NCBI GenBank assembly: GCA_003450735.1
Contig: DMEZ01000002.1
Span: 36,453-96,378, forward strand
Origin: Elusimicrobiota bacterium
Lineage (GTDB): Bacteria > Elusimicrobiota > Elusimicrobia > UBA1565
DNA: 59,926 nt
Direction of reading: 5' to 3'
Shown: positions 14,663 to 22,634 of the stretch, one piece after another
Position numbering within the stretch: the first letter of the stretch is position 1
Layout of the letters: every line of letters begins with the position of its first letter
Made by a program: the position numbers and the translations under genes
The notes under the pieces: generated by a model
The model's database searches: none
Seen by the model: only the letters and a program-made list of their open reading frames with translations
What the model was told of the DNA's origin: nothing

Positions 14663-15736
14663 ATGGAACTGCTCGCCACGTACGGCTGGAACTCGCATTT
14701 CGCACAACACCTTGGCGCGGACGACGGCATTCCCGTCCGCGTCATCTCAGAGCAGCGCGGCCTCTATCGGGCCGTTTCCGCATCAGGGGAGCTGCCCGTG
14801 GAGTTGTCGGGCAGGCTCCGCTTCGAAGCCGCCGGCCCGCGCGAACTGCCGGCGGTAGGAGATTGGTTGGCGGTACGATTATCCACGGATGGCCGGATGG
14901 GGCTGGCGGCCCGCGTCTTACCCAGGACGAGCGTCATCGCGCGCGGGGCCGCCGGCCGCCCGTCACAAGAACAGATCCTGGCCGCCAACGTGGATACCGC
15001 ATTCGTGGTCACAACGGCCGACCGGGACTTCAACCCTCGCCGCCTGGAGCGCTATCTCTCGGTGATCTGGAGCGGCGGCGCGCGGCCGGTCCTCCTCCTC
15101 AACAAGATCGATCTCCATCCGGACCGTGCCGGTCTGATGGCCCAAGCCGGCTTGGCGTTCCCCGGCGTGGACATCCATGCCCTGAGCGCCCTGCACGGCC
15201 GCGGACTGGACCCGCTGCGGGAGTATCTCAAGCCCGCCCGCACCTCGGTCCTGCTCGGCTCCTCCGGAGTGGGCAAGTCGACCCTGCTCAACCGCCTGAT
15301 CGGCCAAGATCTCCAGCGGCTGGGAGACGTCCGAGCTTCGGACCAACGAGGCCGCCACACGACATCCTCTCGGCAGATGTTCCTCCTGCCGAACGGCGGG
15401 CTGCTCATCGATACGCCTGGGCTGCGGGAACTGCGCTTGGGGGATGCCGCTCCCGGCCTCAGCCGGACATTCGCAGATATCGAAAGTCTATCGGCACGCT
15501 GCCGTTTCCGCGATTGCCGCCATACGGACGAACCCGGCTGCGCCGTGCTGGAAGCGCTGCGCGAGGGCCTTCTGGCTCGCTCGCACTATGACAACTACAT
15601 CAAATTGCTCAAAGAGCAGGAGTACCAGCGCCGTCGGGAAGATCCAGCCATGAAAGCCAATGCCAAGAGGCGCTGGAAGAGCGTCCACAAGGACCTGCGC
15701 TTCATCAAGAAGCTCAAGCGCGGCGAAGAGCGCTGA
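14663..15736 (+). CDS. rsgA: Ribosome small-subunit-dependent GTPase A
   Basis: 357 residues, cytoplasmic GTPase that checks late 30S maturation. N-terminal OB fold (about 25-95), then the circularly permuted GTPase with G4 NKID at 147-150, G1 GSSGVGKS at 199-206 and G3 DTPG at 250-253, and the zinc knuckle C280-x4-C285-x-H287-x5-C293. The basic tail (KANAKRRWKSVHKDLR) is typical of RsgA. AGGAGA precedes the ATG. The permuted motif order makes the identity certain. Confidence 0.97.
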   Translation: MELLATYGWNSHFAQHLGADDGIPVRVISEQRGLYRAVSASGELPVELSGRLRFEAAGPRELPAVGDWLAVRLSTDGRMGLAARVLPRTSVIARGAAGRPSQEQILAANVDTAFVVTTADRDFNPRRLERYLSVIWSGGARPVLLLNKIDLHPDRAGLMAQAGLAFPGVDIHALSALHGRGLDPLREYLKPARTSVLLGSSGVGKSTLLNRLIGQDLQRLGDVRASDQRGRHTTSSRQMFLLPNGGLLIDTPGLRELRLGDAAPGLSRTFADIESLSARCRFRDCRHTDEPGCAVLEALREGLLARSHYDNYIKLLKEQEYQRRREDPAMKANAKRRWKSVHKDLRFIKKLKRGEER

Positions 15737-15784
15737 AAATGCCGCCTACGTACTTCTACCTAGTCCCCAACGGACCATTACGTA

Positions 15785-15813
15785 TTGCCGCGATATCGGC
15801 GAGCAGACATAAT
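15785..15813 (+). promoter_or_regulatory. Candidate promoter of the kai operon
   Basis: TTGCCG (15785-15790), 17-bp spacer, CATAAT (15808-15813), giving a leader of about 85 nt before kaiC. The spacer contains the palindrome CGATATCG. The stretch 15737-15905 has no gene. Confidence 0.5.
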
Positions 15814-15905
15814 CAATCCTATCGTTTTGGGCAGGGTCGAGGTCCCTCGGCCGCCTGCGCAAGGAACTGGGCGCAGACCTCGCCCACAGCGACAGAGGTG
15901 TCCAT

Positions 15906-17363
15906 ATGGCCAAGACAAAAGCCGCGGGGAAGAGTCCCGATACGGGGCTTCCGAAATCCTTGAGCGGCATTCAAGGTCTCGATGAGATCACTTTCGGGGG
16001 CTTGCCGAAGGGACGGCCCACGCTGATATGCGGCGGCCCCGGCTGCGGCAAGACGCTCTTGGCCATGGAGTTCCTTTGCCGCGGCGCCCTGGAATCCGAT
16101 GAACCCGGCGTATTCATGGCCTTCGAAGAAAAGGAAGAAGAACTGGCGAAGAATTTCGCTTCGCTCGGGTTCGATCTGGCATCGCTCGTACGCCGCAAGA
16201 TGCTGGCCATCGATTATGTCTACATCGAACGAAGCGAGATCGAGGAGACGGGAGAATTCGATCTCGAAGGGCTGTTCGTGCGGCTGGGAAGCGCGATCGA
16301 TTCGATCGGGGCCAAAAGGGTGGTGCTCGACACGATCGAGGCGCTCTTCTCCGGTTTTTCCAACGAATCCATCCTTCGCGCGGAATTGAGGCGGCTTTTC
16401 CGGTGGCTCAAGGATAGAGGGGTCACGGCGATCATCACCGGCGAAAAGGGCGAGACGCTCCTCACGAAATACGGCCTTGAAGAGTATGTCGCGGACTGCG
16501 TCATCCTCCTTGATCACAGGGTGAACGAACAGATCGCGACCAGACGCCTCAAGATCATCAAGTACCGCGGGTCGAGCCACATAACCAATGAGGTCCCGTT
16601 CCTCATCGGCTCGAGAGGGATCTCCGTACTCCCCATGACATCGCTGTGCCTATCGAGCGTCGTGAGTTCAAAACGGCTCTCCACGGGCATCAAGAGCCTC
16701 GATGCGATGCTGGGCGAGAGAGGCTACTTCCGGGGAAGTTCCATCCTCGTATCGGGCGGAGCGGGATGCGGCAAGACGAGCTTCGGAGCGCAGTTCACGG
16801 ACTCCGTATGCCGAGGCGGCGAGCGCGTCCTCTACTTCGCGTTCGAGGAATCCCAGAGCCAGCTGGCCAGAGACATGCGGAGCATCGGCATCGGCCTCGA
16901 ACGGTGGATAGACGAAGGGCTCCTCAGGATCGCCGCCAACAGGGCGACTCTTTGCGGTCTCGAGATGCACCTGGTCATGCTCCATGACGCCGTCAAGGAC
17001 TTCAAGCCCGCAGTCGTCTGCATCGACCCGATCACGACCTTGATAGGCGCGGGCGTGGCGGACGAAGCCAAGGCGATGCTGGCGCGCATCCTGGATTTCC
17101 TGAAGAATGAGGGGATCACCGTCCTCGCGACAGACCTCAATCAAGCGGCGGCCGCGGGCGATGCGGCGGAGATGTGCATCTCGTCTCTCTGCGATGCGTG
17201 GATCAAGATCTCGACGGAGCCGCAAGGCCATCAAAGACGGCGAAGGCTTGTCATCATCAAATCCAGAGGCATGAAGCACGTCCAGCAGGAGAAGGATTTC
17301 GAGATCACAGACGATGGTCTCAGGATCAATGATATCGCCGAGGCGGGCAAGGAGGCCGAATGA
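15906..17363 (+). CDS. kaiC: KaiC-like circadian clock ATPase/autokinase
   Basis: 485 residues with two tandem RecA/KaiC domains. CI carries Walker A GGPGCGKT at 43-50 and the catalytic Glu pair in FEEKEEE; CII carries GGAGCGKT at about 283-290 and FEESQSQ. Adjacent Ser residues S426-S427 (ISSLCDAWI) align with the S431/T432 phosphosites of cyanobacterial KaiC, so autophosphorylation is plausible. The C-terminal basic segment GHQRRRRLVIIKSRG matches the CII end. AGAGGTG lies upstream of the ATG. It overlaps the first kaiB by 4 bp. There is no kaiA, so a timer or stress switch rather than a true oscillator is the likely role. Confidence 0.95.
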   Translation: MAKTKAAGKSPDTGLPKSLSGIQGLDEITFGGLPKGRPTLICGGPGCGKTLLAMEFLCRGALESDEPGVFMAFEEKEEELAKNFASLGFDLASLVRRKMLAIDYVYIERSEIEETGEFDLEGLFVRLGSAIDSIGAKRVVLDTIEALFSGFSNESILRAELRRLFRWLKDRGVTAIITGEKGETLLTKYGLEEYVADCVILLDHRVNEQIATRRLKIIKYRGSSHITNEVPFLIGSRGISVLPMTSLCLSSVVSSKRLSTGIKSLDAMLGERGYFRGSSILVSGGAGCGKTSFGAQFTDSVCRGGERVLYFAFEESQSQLARDMRSIGIGLERWIDEGLLRIAANRATLCGLEMHLVMLHDAVKDFKPAVVCIDPITTLIGAGVADEAKAMLARILDFLKNEGITVLATDLNQAAAAGDAAEMCISSLCDAWIKISTEPQGHQRRRRLVIIKSRGMKHVQQEKDFEITDDGLRINDIAEAGKEAE

Positions 17364-17638
17364 AGAAGAGCACCTATAAGCTGCTGTTGTACGTGGCAGG
17401 CGCGACCCCCAAATCACTGGAGGCCTTCGCCAACCTCAAGAGGATCTGCGAAGGGCATCTCAAAGGGCAGTACTCCATCTCCGTGGTGGATCTTCTTGTG
17501 ACCCCCAAGCTCGCGAAAGGGGACCAGATCGTAGCCATCCCGACGCTCGTCAGGAGATTGCCGCCTCCTTTGAAGAAGATCATCGGCGACCTGTCCAACG
17601 AGCAGAAAGTCCTCGTCGGGCTGAACCTCATCGATTAG
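17360..17638 (+). CDS. kaiB: KaiB-like protein, copy 1
   Basis: 92 residues, nearly all KaiB domain with the thioredoxin-like pattern: YKLLLYVAG strand, the NLKRICE helix, ISVVDLLVTPKLA and the cis-Pro segment VAIPTLVRRLPPPLKKIIGDLS. KaiB binds the CI ring of KaiC after fold switching. ATGA overlap with kaiC indicates coupled synthesis. It differs clearly from the second copy, so the two are not a recent duplication. Confidence 0.95.
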   Translation: MKKSTYKLLLYVAGATPKSLEAFANLKRICEGHLKGQYSISVVDLLVTPKLAKGDQIVAIPTLVRRLPPPLKKIIGDLSNEQKVLVGLNLID

Positions 17639-17647
17639 CGCAGGAAC

Positions 17648-17983
17648 ATGCCCTCCTCGAAAGGCCCTCCACGACGGACAAACAAAGGGCTTGGGAGAAG
17701 CCCGCGCAAGAAATACGTTCTGCACCTATATATCGCGGGATTATCGCCCCGGTCCCAAAGAGCGCTGCGCAACACCTACAAGATATGCGCCGAACATCTG
17801 CGGGGGCGCTACCAGCTTGAGGTCCATGACATCTATCAGAACCCTCTCATGGCCAAGAACGGGCAGATACTCGCCGCGCCCACGCTCGTCAAGGAATTGC
17901 CGCTGCCCCTGCGCAGATTCGTCGGCGACATGTCGGATACCCGGAGATTACTGGTCTGCCTGGATCTGCGCGCGGCAGAATGA
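17648..17983 (+). CDS. kaiB: KaiB-like protein, copy 2
   Basis: 111 residues: a basic, Pro/Arg-rich extension (1-22, with RRTNKGLGRSPRKK) before a full KaiB domain (YVLHLYIAGLSPRSQ to the LAAPTLVKELPLPLRRFVGD cis-Pro region). The extension is absent from copy 1 and could bind nucleic acid, membrane or the kinase. The stop overlaps the start of the kinase gene by 4 bp (17980-17983), while 9 bp separate it from copy 1. Confidence 0.94.
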   Translation: MPSSKGPPRRTNKGLGRSPRKKYVLHLYIAGLSPRSQRALRNTYKICAEHLRGRYQLEVHDIYQNPLMAKNGQILAAPTLVKELPLPLRRFVGDMSDTRRLLVCLDLRAAE

Positions 17984-19599
17984 AAGAGCCCATGAAAGGG
18001 ACAAGGGACCTTTCAAAGGAGAACCGCCGGCTCGAGGCGCGCCTGGCCGCGGCGGAAGAGCTGTTGGCCGCGATCAGGAACGGTTCGGTCGACGCGCTCG
18101 TGACCGACGACCTGAAGATATTCACCCTGACGGGCGCCGATCGCGGCTACAGGATCCTCGTGGAGACGATCAACGAAGGCGCGGCGACCTTGACGCTGGA
18201 CGGGACTCTGACGTACTGCAACAGACGCCTGGCGGCGATGCTCGGCCTCCCCGTCGAAGCGATCATCGGCAGCTCCCTGTTCGACTATTTCGACCCGGGC
18301 GGACGACAAGGCCTCCGCTCCATGCTGCTCCAAGGCCAAGAGCGGACCGCTCGGGCCGAATTCCGGCTCAAGCGGAGCGGCGGAAAGGCCCGCCCCGTCC
18401 TCGTGTCATGCAGTTCCCTGCCGCTCGACGATATCGGCCTCTGCCTCATCATCACAGACTTGACGGAGCAAAAGAGCGTGGAGCTCCAGCTGGAAGTCAA
18501 GAACCGCCAGCTGAGACACTTCGCGGACAGGTTGTTCCATGCCGAGGAGGAAGAACGGGAGCGGCTCGCAGGCATCCTTCACGGCGACCTGCAGCAGATC
18601 CTCGTGGCTTGCATGATGCGCCTGGACATCCCGCGCTGCTCCCGCGAGAATCGCGGCAAGATCCGCAAGCTGCTCAATGATGCGGTCGGGGCCTCCAGGG
18701 CCCTGTGCACCGAGCTCAGGCCGCCCGCTCTTTTTGAGGGCGGTCTGGTGGCCGGCGCGCGGTGGCTGATCGAGCGGATCGTCAGACATCTCGGACTGAC
18801 GATCCATCTCCGCAGCGATGGCTATGAGGAGATCGCCGACCGGCGCATCAACACCGTGCTCTATCAATGCGTGCGTGAATCGCTTTTCAATCTGATCAAA
18901 TACACTCGAAGCACAAAGGCCGTCCTGACCTTTGCCACAGTCGAAGGAAAGTCGCAGATCAAGATCGAGAACCGCGGCCGCTGGATCATCGAGCCCAAGG
19001 CCCACGGGAGAAAGGCCAAAGAGGCCGACACCCTCGGATTCTCCGCCATCGACGACCGTCTCCGCGCCCTCGGAGGCCGATTCCATATCGAATCCGATCC
19101 GGCTCGCGGGACCGTCGCCACATTGAGCCTCCCCCCGAAAGGCCCGCGGCCGTCCCCTATCCCCGATGGGCGCTGGGTGAAAAGTCCGCCCCCGAAGAGG
19201 GCGATGATCCGCGTCCTCGTGGCGGATGATCACGGATCGGTCCGCGCCGAGATCGTCCATACGCTCTCGGCTGACAGGAACATCTCGGTGGTCGGGCAGG
19301 CCAAGAACGGCTCGGAGGCTGTTTCCATGATTGGCAAGCTCGAACCGGATGTCGTCGTTCTGGATCTCGACATGCCGGTGCTCAATGGGATCGAAGCGAC
19401 CCGCCGATTGCGCAAGAACAGGGTCAAAGTAAAGATCCTCGCCGTATCCGTTGTTTCAGGGGAGGGGGTCGAGCGGACGGCCTTGGAGGCCGGCGCGGAT
19501 GCATTCCTTCCGAAATCAGCCGGCCGCGCAGAGTGGATAGGCGCCGTCAGGGCCATCGCTTCATCATCCTCGACGAGCCCACCAACAACCTCGACCTGA
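17980..19599 (+). CDS. PAS / HisKA_3 histidine kinase fused to a receiver, Kai output
   Basis: 539 residues, cytosolic. Coiled start (10-35), PAS at about 55-165, HisKA_3 dimerisation helix with H201 in RLAGILHGDLQQ, HATPase region about 280-385, receiver 408-525 with acidic pair D416-D417, phospho-Asp D462 in VVLDLDMP and K512. The ATPase is odd: the N-box reads RESLFNLIKYT and the usual D-x-G-x-G is replaced by IENRGRW, so catalysis may be weak. The last ~12 residues (SSSSTSPPTTST) are out-of-frame reading of an ABC-F gene fragment, so the native C-terminus has been lost. It is translationally coupled to kaiB and is the obvious signal output. Confidence 0.9.
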   Translation: MKEPMKGTRDLSKENRRLEARLAAAEELLAAIRNGSVDALVTDDLKIFTLTGADRGYRILVETINEGAATLTLDGTLTYCNRRLAAMLGLPVEAIIGSSLFDYFDPGGRQGLRSMLLQGQERTARAEFRLKRSGGKARPVLVSCSSLPLDDIGLCLIITDLTEQKSVELQLEVKNRQLRHFADRLFHAEEEERERLAGILHGDLQQILVACMMRLDIPRCSRENRGKIRKLLNDAVGASRALCTELRPPALFEGGLVAGARWLIERIVRHLGLTIHLRSDGYEEIADRRINTVLYQCVRESLFNLIKYTRSTKAVLTFATVEGKSQIKIENRGRWIIEPKAHGRKAKEADTLGFSAIDDRLRALGGRFHIESDPARGTVATLSLPPKGPRPSPIPDGRWVKSPPPKRAMIRVLVADDHGSVRAEIVHTLSADRNISVVGQAKNGSEAVSMIGKLEPDVVVLDLDMPVLNGIEATRRLRKNRVKVKILAVSVVSGEGVERTALEAGADAFLPKSAGRAEWIGAVRAIASSSSTSPPTTST

Positions 19600-19718
19600 G
19601 GAACATCGAGTTCCTGGAGGAAGCCCTCGCCCGCTTCCAAGGCGCCGTCCTCGCCATCTCCCACGACCGCGCCTTCCTGGAGAGGATCGGGGTCGAAGAG
19701 GAGCTATGCCTGCAGTGA
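19560..19718 (+). pseudogene. 3' remnant of an ABC-F ATPase gene
   Basis: The last ~52 codons of an ABC-F protein in their own frame with stop: Walker B and D-loop FIILDEPTNNLDLRN, then AVLAISHDRAFLERIGVE (H-loop). Everything upstream (Walker A, signature) is missing and replaced by the kinase/receiver gene, whose 3' end overlaps it in another frame. This marks a recombination point at about 19557. Confidence 0.85.
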
Positions 19719-19768
19719 GAAGGAGAGAGGACAGGACTTCAAGCTCAAGGGCCGGTCGGCACCCAGGT

Positions 19769-20824
19769 CTAGGGTTTTGACGCCGCGGGACGCATCCAGG
19801 CGCCGTGGAACGGCTGGCCCTGGTTGCCCGCCGACACGGAGCCCTCGAGCCGGTTGCCGGCGCAGGCCCCGGCCATGTGGAAGCCGTCGCGGCCGTTGCC
19901 GAGGGCTTCCACCCGGAAGAAGACGTTGTCCACCGCGCAGGTCCCCGGCTGAGCGTCGGCGTCGGAGAGGTAGACGCCGTGGCTGCGGTTGCCGGACACC
20001 TTGAGCCGCTCGAAGCGGTTGCCCTCGGCGCGGCGCAGGTAGACCCCCACGTCGCGGTTGCCTGAGACGCTCCCGTCCCGGAAGACGTTGTTCTTGACCA
20101 GCACGTCCATCGTCAGGCCGGCGTAGTCGTTTCCGGACAGCTCCAAGCCCTCGAAGACGCTGTCCCTTGTCCAGTTCACCGACAGCCCATCGAAGAAGTT
20201 GTCCGCGGCCTTCAAGCCCTGGACATGGATCCCGGCGCAGTCCCGCTCCGTCACCAGCCCGCCGGACCTCGCCCCCCTGATCTCCACGTCCCGGACGGAG
20301 GAGTCCTTCACCCCGCGCAGCGTCAGCCCGTTGTTGCGCACCCCCGTCGTCCCGCCCGTGTCGCAGGGCCCGCCCCAGCACTCGCCGCTCTGCTTTGCGC
20401 GGTTGCCCTCGAGGACAAGCCCCTCCACCCGCAGACCGGTCACGGGCGTCGGCACGCCCTGCGCGTCGTCATCGAGCCCCCCCAGCACCAGCAGGGGCGA
20501 CTCCGCGTGGTCGGCCAGCCTGAGCGTCGGCCGCCCCTGCCCGCGCAGGGTCACGCCGCTGCGGCTCAAAACGACCGGCTTGGCGCAGACGTACGTCCCC
20601 GCCGGCACGACCACCTCGCGCAGGGAGGGGTCGGCCAGCTGGTCGCGGAGGAACTGGCAGTCATCGGGCAGGGCCTTGCCCTCGGGGGCGGGGAGGTCCG
20701 CGGCTTCCGCGCGGAGGGAGGCGAAGCGGACGTCCTGGAGCTCCGGGGAAGCGGACGCGCCGGCCGCCGAGCCGGCCAGGCTCGCGGCGAACACTGCGAT
20801 CACGACGGCAGGCGGCATCCTCAT
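19769..20824 (-). CDS. Secreted right-handed beta-helix (NosD/pectate-lyase-like) protein
   Basis: 351 residues. Signal peptide at 1-25 (ends AAGASA-S), then a linker, a lyase-like N-cap (VVVPAGTYVCAKPVVLSRSG; TLRGQGRPTLRLAD) and about eight parallel beta-helix coils of ~22 residues with repeated N/G at turns (VKNNVFRDGSVSGNRDVGVY; EGNRFERLKVSGNRSHGVY). Such folds hydrolyse, lyse or bind polysaccharide. No catalytic Asp/Arg set can be assigned. It stands alone between the ABC-F remnant and a LysR gene. Confidence 0.85.
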   Translation of the reverse strand: MRMPPAVVIAVFAASLAGSAAGASASPELQDVRFASLRAEAADLPAPEGKALPDDCQFLRDQLADPSLREVVVPAGTYVCAKPVVLSRSGVTLRGQGRPTLRLADHAESPLLVLGGLDDDAQGVPTPVTGLRVEGLVLEGNRAKQSGECWGGPCDTGGTTGVRNNGLTLRGVKDSSVRDVEIRGARSGGLVTERDCAGIHVQGLKAADNFFDGLSVNWTRDSVFEGLELSGNDYAGLTMDVLVKNNVFRDGSVSGNRDVGVYLRRAEGNRFERLKVSGNRSHGVYLSDADAQPGTCAVDNVFFRVEALGNGRDGFHMAGACAGNRLEGSVSAGNQGQPFHGAWMRPAASKP

Positions 20825-20944
20825 GTCCGTTCCGGGGTTATACTTTAACAGGAACTCCCCCGCCAGGCAAGGGCCTACCGGGCCTCCGCCATCTTAGCCG
20901 ATCAGGCCGCACTTCCGGCCCGTCCCGGGCTCAGAAGCCCCAGC

Positions 20945-21862
20945 TCAGAGGACATCGGGGGCGGAGTCTTTCGGAAGGCGGAAATTCTTCACCAGGTACG
21001 ACACCACGGGATTCGGCCATCGGCGCTTCCTGGAGACGACATAGACGGATTCGCAAAGCCCCAGCGACCTCCTCGGCCTCAACACCTTCAGCGCCCCGGT
21101 GGGCGTGCTCAGGGAGACCGTGTAGGCGTTGAGCGGCGTGACGCCCCGCCCCGATATCGCCAGGTGGCGCGCCAGCTCGGCGTCCTGGACTTCGACGACC
21201 ACATGGGGCTCGACCTTCCACTCGGCCAGGCGGGCGAGGATCTGGTGATAGACATGGCTGGGCTTGCCCGGGAGGATGAACGGGACGCGGTTGAGGTCGC
21301 CGGGGATGCGCCGGCATCGCATCGCGACGCCGGGGGCGGCCGCGAACACGATGGGAACGCTGCCGACCAGATGGCTCAGGAATTCCCCCCCCTCGTGGTC
21401 ATGGATGCTCACGGAGGTCAAAAGCATGTCCACCCGCTGCTCCTTCAGGTCCCGGAGCATCTCGTCCAGGTCGCCCTCCGACACGCTGACGTGCACCGAG
21501 CGGAACCTCTCCAGGACGCATTCCACCAGGGCGTGGCCGAAGGCGCGCGCCGTCCCGCTGAGGATCCCGACGCGGACGGAGACCTTCTCGTTCTTGGGCC
21601 GGCGCTTCAGGCTGTCCTGGAGCTCCTTGCCCATCTCGAAGATGCTCTCGGCGTAATCGAGGACGAAGCGCCCCTCCTCGGTCAGGTACAGCCTCTGCTT
21701 CCTCCGCTCGAAGAGCGGGATGCCCAGGGAGCGTTCCAACTGGCCCAGCTGGGTGCTGACGGCCGGCTGGGAGAGCAGCAGGGACTCGCAGGCCTTGGCG
21801 ATGCTGCCCGACTTGGCGATCATGTAGAAGTAGTACAGGTGGTGGTAGTTGAGAGGGATCAT
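20945..21862 (-). CDS. LysR-family regulator, NhaR-like
   Basis: 305 residues. The N-terminal HTH begins LNYHHLYYFYMIAKSGSIAK, the wording typical of NhaR-type LysR proteins (Na+/H+ antiporter and biofilm regulators), with recognition helix SQPAVSTQLGQLERSLG. The effector domain spans 92-300. It is divergent from the DUF1232-like gene at 21971, and LysR proteins usually control a divergent neighbour, so that gene or operon is the natural target. No nhaA is in the window. Confidence 0.9.
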   Translation of the reverse strand: MIPLNYHHLYYFYMIAKSGSIAKACESLLLSQPAVSTQLGQLERSLGIPLFERRKQRLYLTEEGRFVLDYAESIFEMGKELQDSLKRRPKNEKVSVRVGILSGTARAFGHALVECVLERFRSVHVSVSEGDLDEMLRDLKEQRVDMLLTSVSIHDHEGGEFLSHLVGSVPIVFAAAPGVAMRCRRIPGDLNRVPFILPGKPSHVYHQILARLAEWKVEPHVVVEVQDAELARHLAISGRGVTPLNAYTVSLSTPTGALKVLRPRRSLGLCESVYVVSRKRRWPNPVVSYLVKNFRLPKDSAPDVL

Positions 21863-21897
21863 CTATTTAATGGATCATCATACTACAGTTTATCTAG

Positions 21898-21926
21898 TTT
21901 ATAAAATCATGGGCCGGGGCTATACT
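21898..21926 (+). promoter_or_regulatory. Candidate promoter in the LysR divergent spacer
   Basis: TTTATA (21898-21903), 17-bp spacer, TATACT (21921-21926) facing the DUF1232-like gene. The 108-bp spacer is AT-rich compared with its surroundings. Confidence 0.45.
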
Positions 21927-21970
21927 GGGGGCATGGACCGCCGAGCGGACGCCGGGCGCCGGGAGCCCGC

Positions 21971-22480
21971 ATGCTGAGGGCGCTGGGGGAGCAGCTGAAG
22001 CTCCTGGCCGCGGACCCGAAGAACCACTACGCCTCGACCATCCGGCGCCTGATGGGGCCCCGCGAGGCCGTGCGCTACGGCCAGCCCCTGCGGCGGATGA
22101 TCCTGGCCATGCCCGCCATGATCGCGCAGCTGCGCCGCTGGAGCGACGCCTCCGGCCTGCCCCCGCGCGTTTTGCGCCTGCAGCGGTTCGCCCTGGACTA
22201 CCTCTACGACCCCATCGACTTCCTATCCGCCGACGGCTCGGGGCTGTTCCGGTATCTCGATGACGCGTACCTGATCGCCCGGATCTTCCACCTCAGCCTG
22301 GCGGATACCGACGGCGCCGGGATCAGGAACCTGGCCGACGACAAGCCGCTTTTAGAAAGCGTCCCGGAGTGGATCGAGCTCGCGAAGCGCCTGCTGCCCC
22401 GGGAGACTTCGAAGATCGACGCCCTGCTCGACGAAGTGGCCCGAGGACGGGACGGCCGCCGGACGCGGCGGCGGGCCTAG
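21971..22480 (+). CDS. DUF1232/YkvA-like membrane-associated protein
   Basis: 169 residues. The core LDYLYDPIDFLSADGSGLFR and LDDAYLIARIFHLSLAD resembles the YkvA/DUF1232 pattern (Y-x-x-x-P-x-D-x-x-P...LDD), a short membrane-linked domain of unknown role. The flanks are basic helices (RRLMGPREAVRYGQPLRRM) and a C-terminal Arg tail. GGGAG lies before the ATG. First gene of a plus-strand run that includes a histidine kinase. Confidence 0.6.
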   Translation: MLRALGEQLKLLAADPKNHYASTIRRLMGPREAVRYGQPLRRMILAMPAMIAQLRRWSDASGLPPRVLRLQRFALDYLYDPIDFLSADGSGLFRYLDDAYLIARIFHLSLADTDGAGIRNLADDKPLLESVPEWIELAKRLLPRETSKIDALLDEVARGRDGRRTRRRA

Positions 22481-22482
22481 GC

Positions 22483-22620
22483 ATGGAGCCCTTCTCAAGA
22501 GAAGCGCCCGGCCTGCAGGCCGCGCCCGACGAGCTCGAGCCGCGCGACGAAGACGTCCGCACGTACCGGATCGACTTCAGCCGCTGCCTGATCCGGCGGG
22601 AATCCTCAGGGACTCCCTAG
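22483..22620 (+). CDS. Hypothetical 45-residue protein
   Basis: Begins 3 bp after the previous stop and ends 14 bp before the kinase gene, filling the gap within the run. Charged, with an acidic centre (DELEPRDEDVRTYRIDF). No family, no membrane span. Real only on grounds of position. Confidence 0.35.
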   Translation: MEPFSREAPGLQAAPDELEPRDEDVRTYRIDFSRCLIRRESSGTP

Positions 22621-22634
22621 AGAGGGGCTTTGCC

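Noticed and set aside
19533..19718. ABC ATPase as an intact small gene
   Set aside because: Lacks Walker A and signature; only the end of an ABC-F gene.
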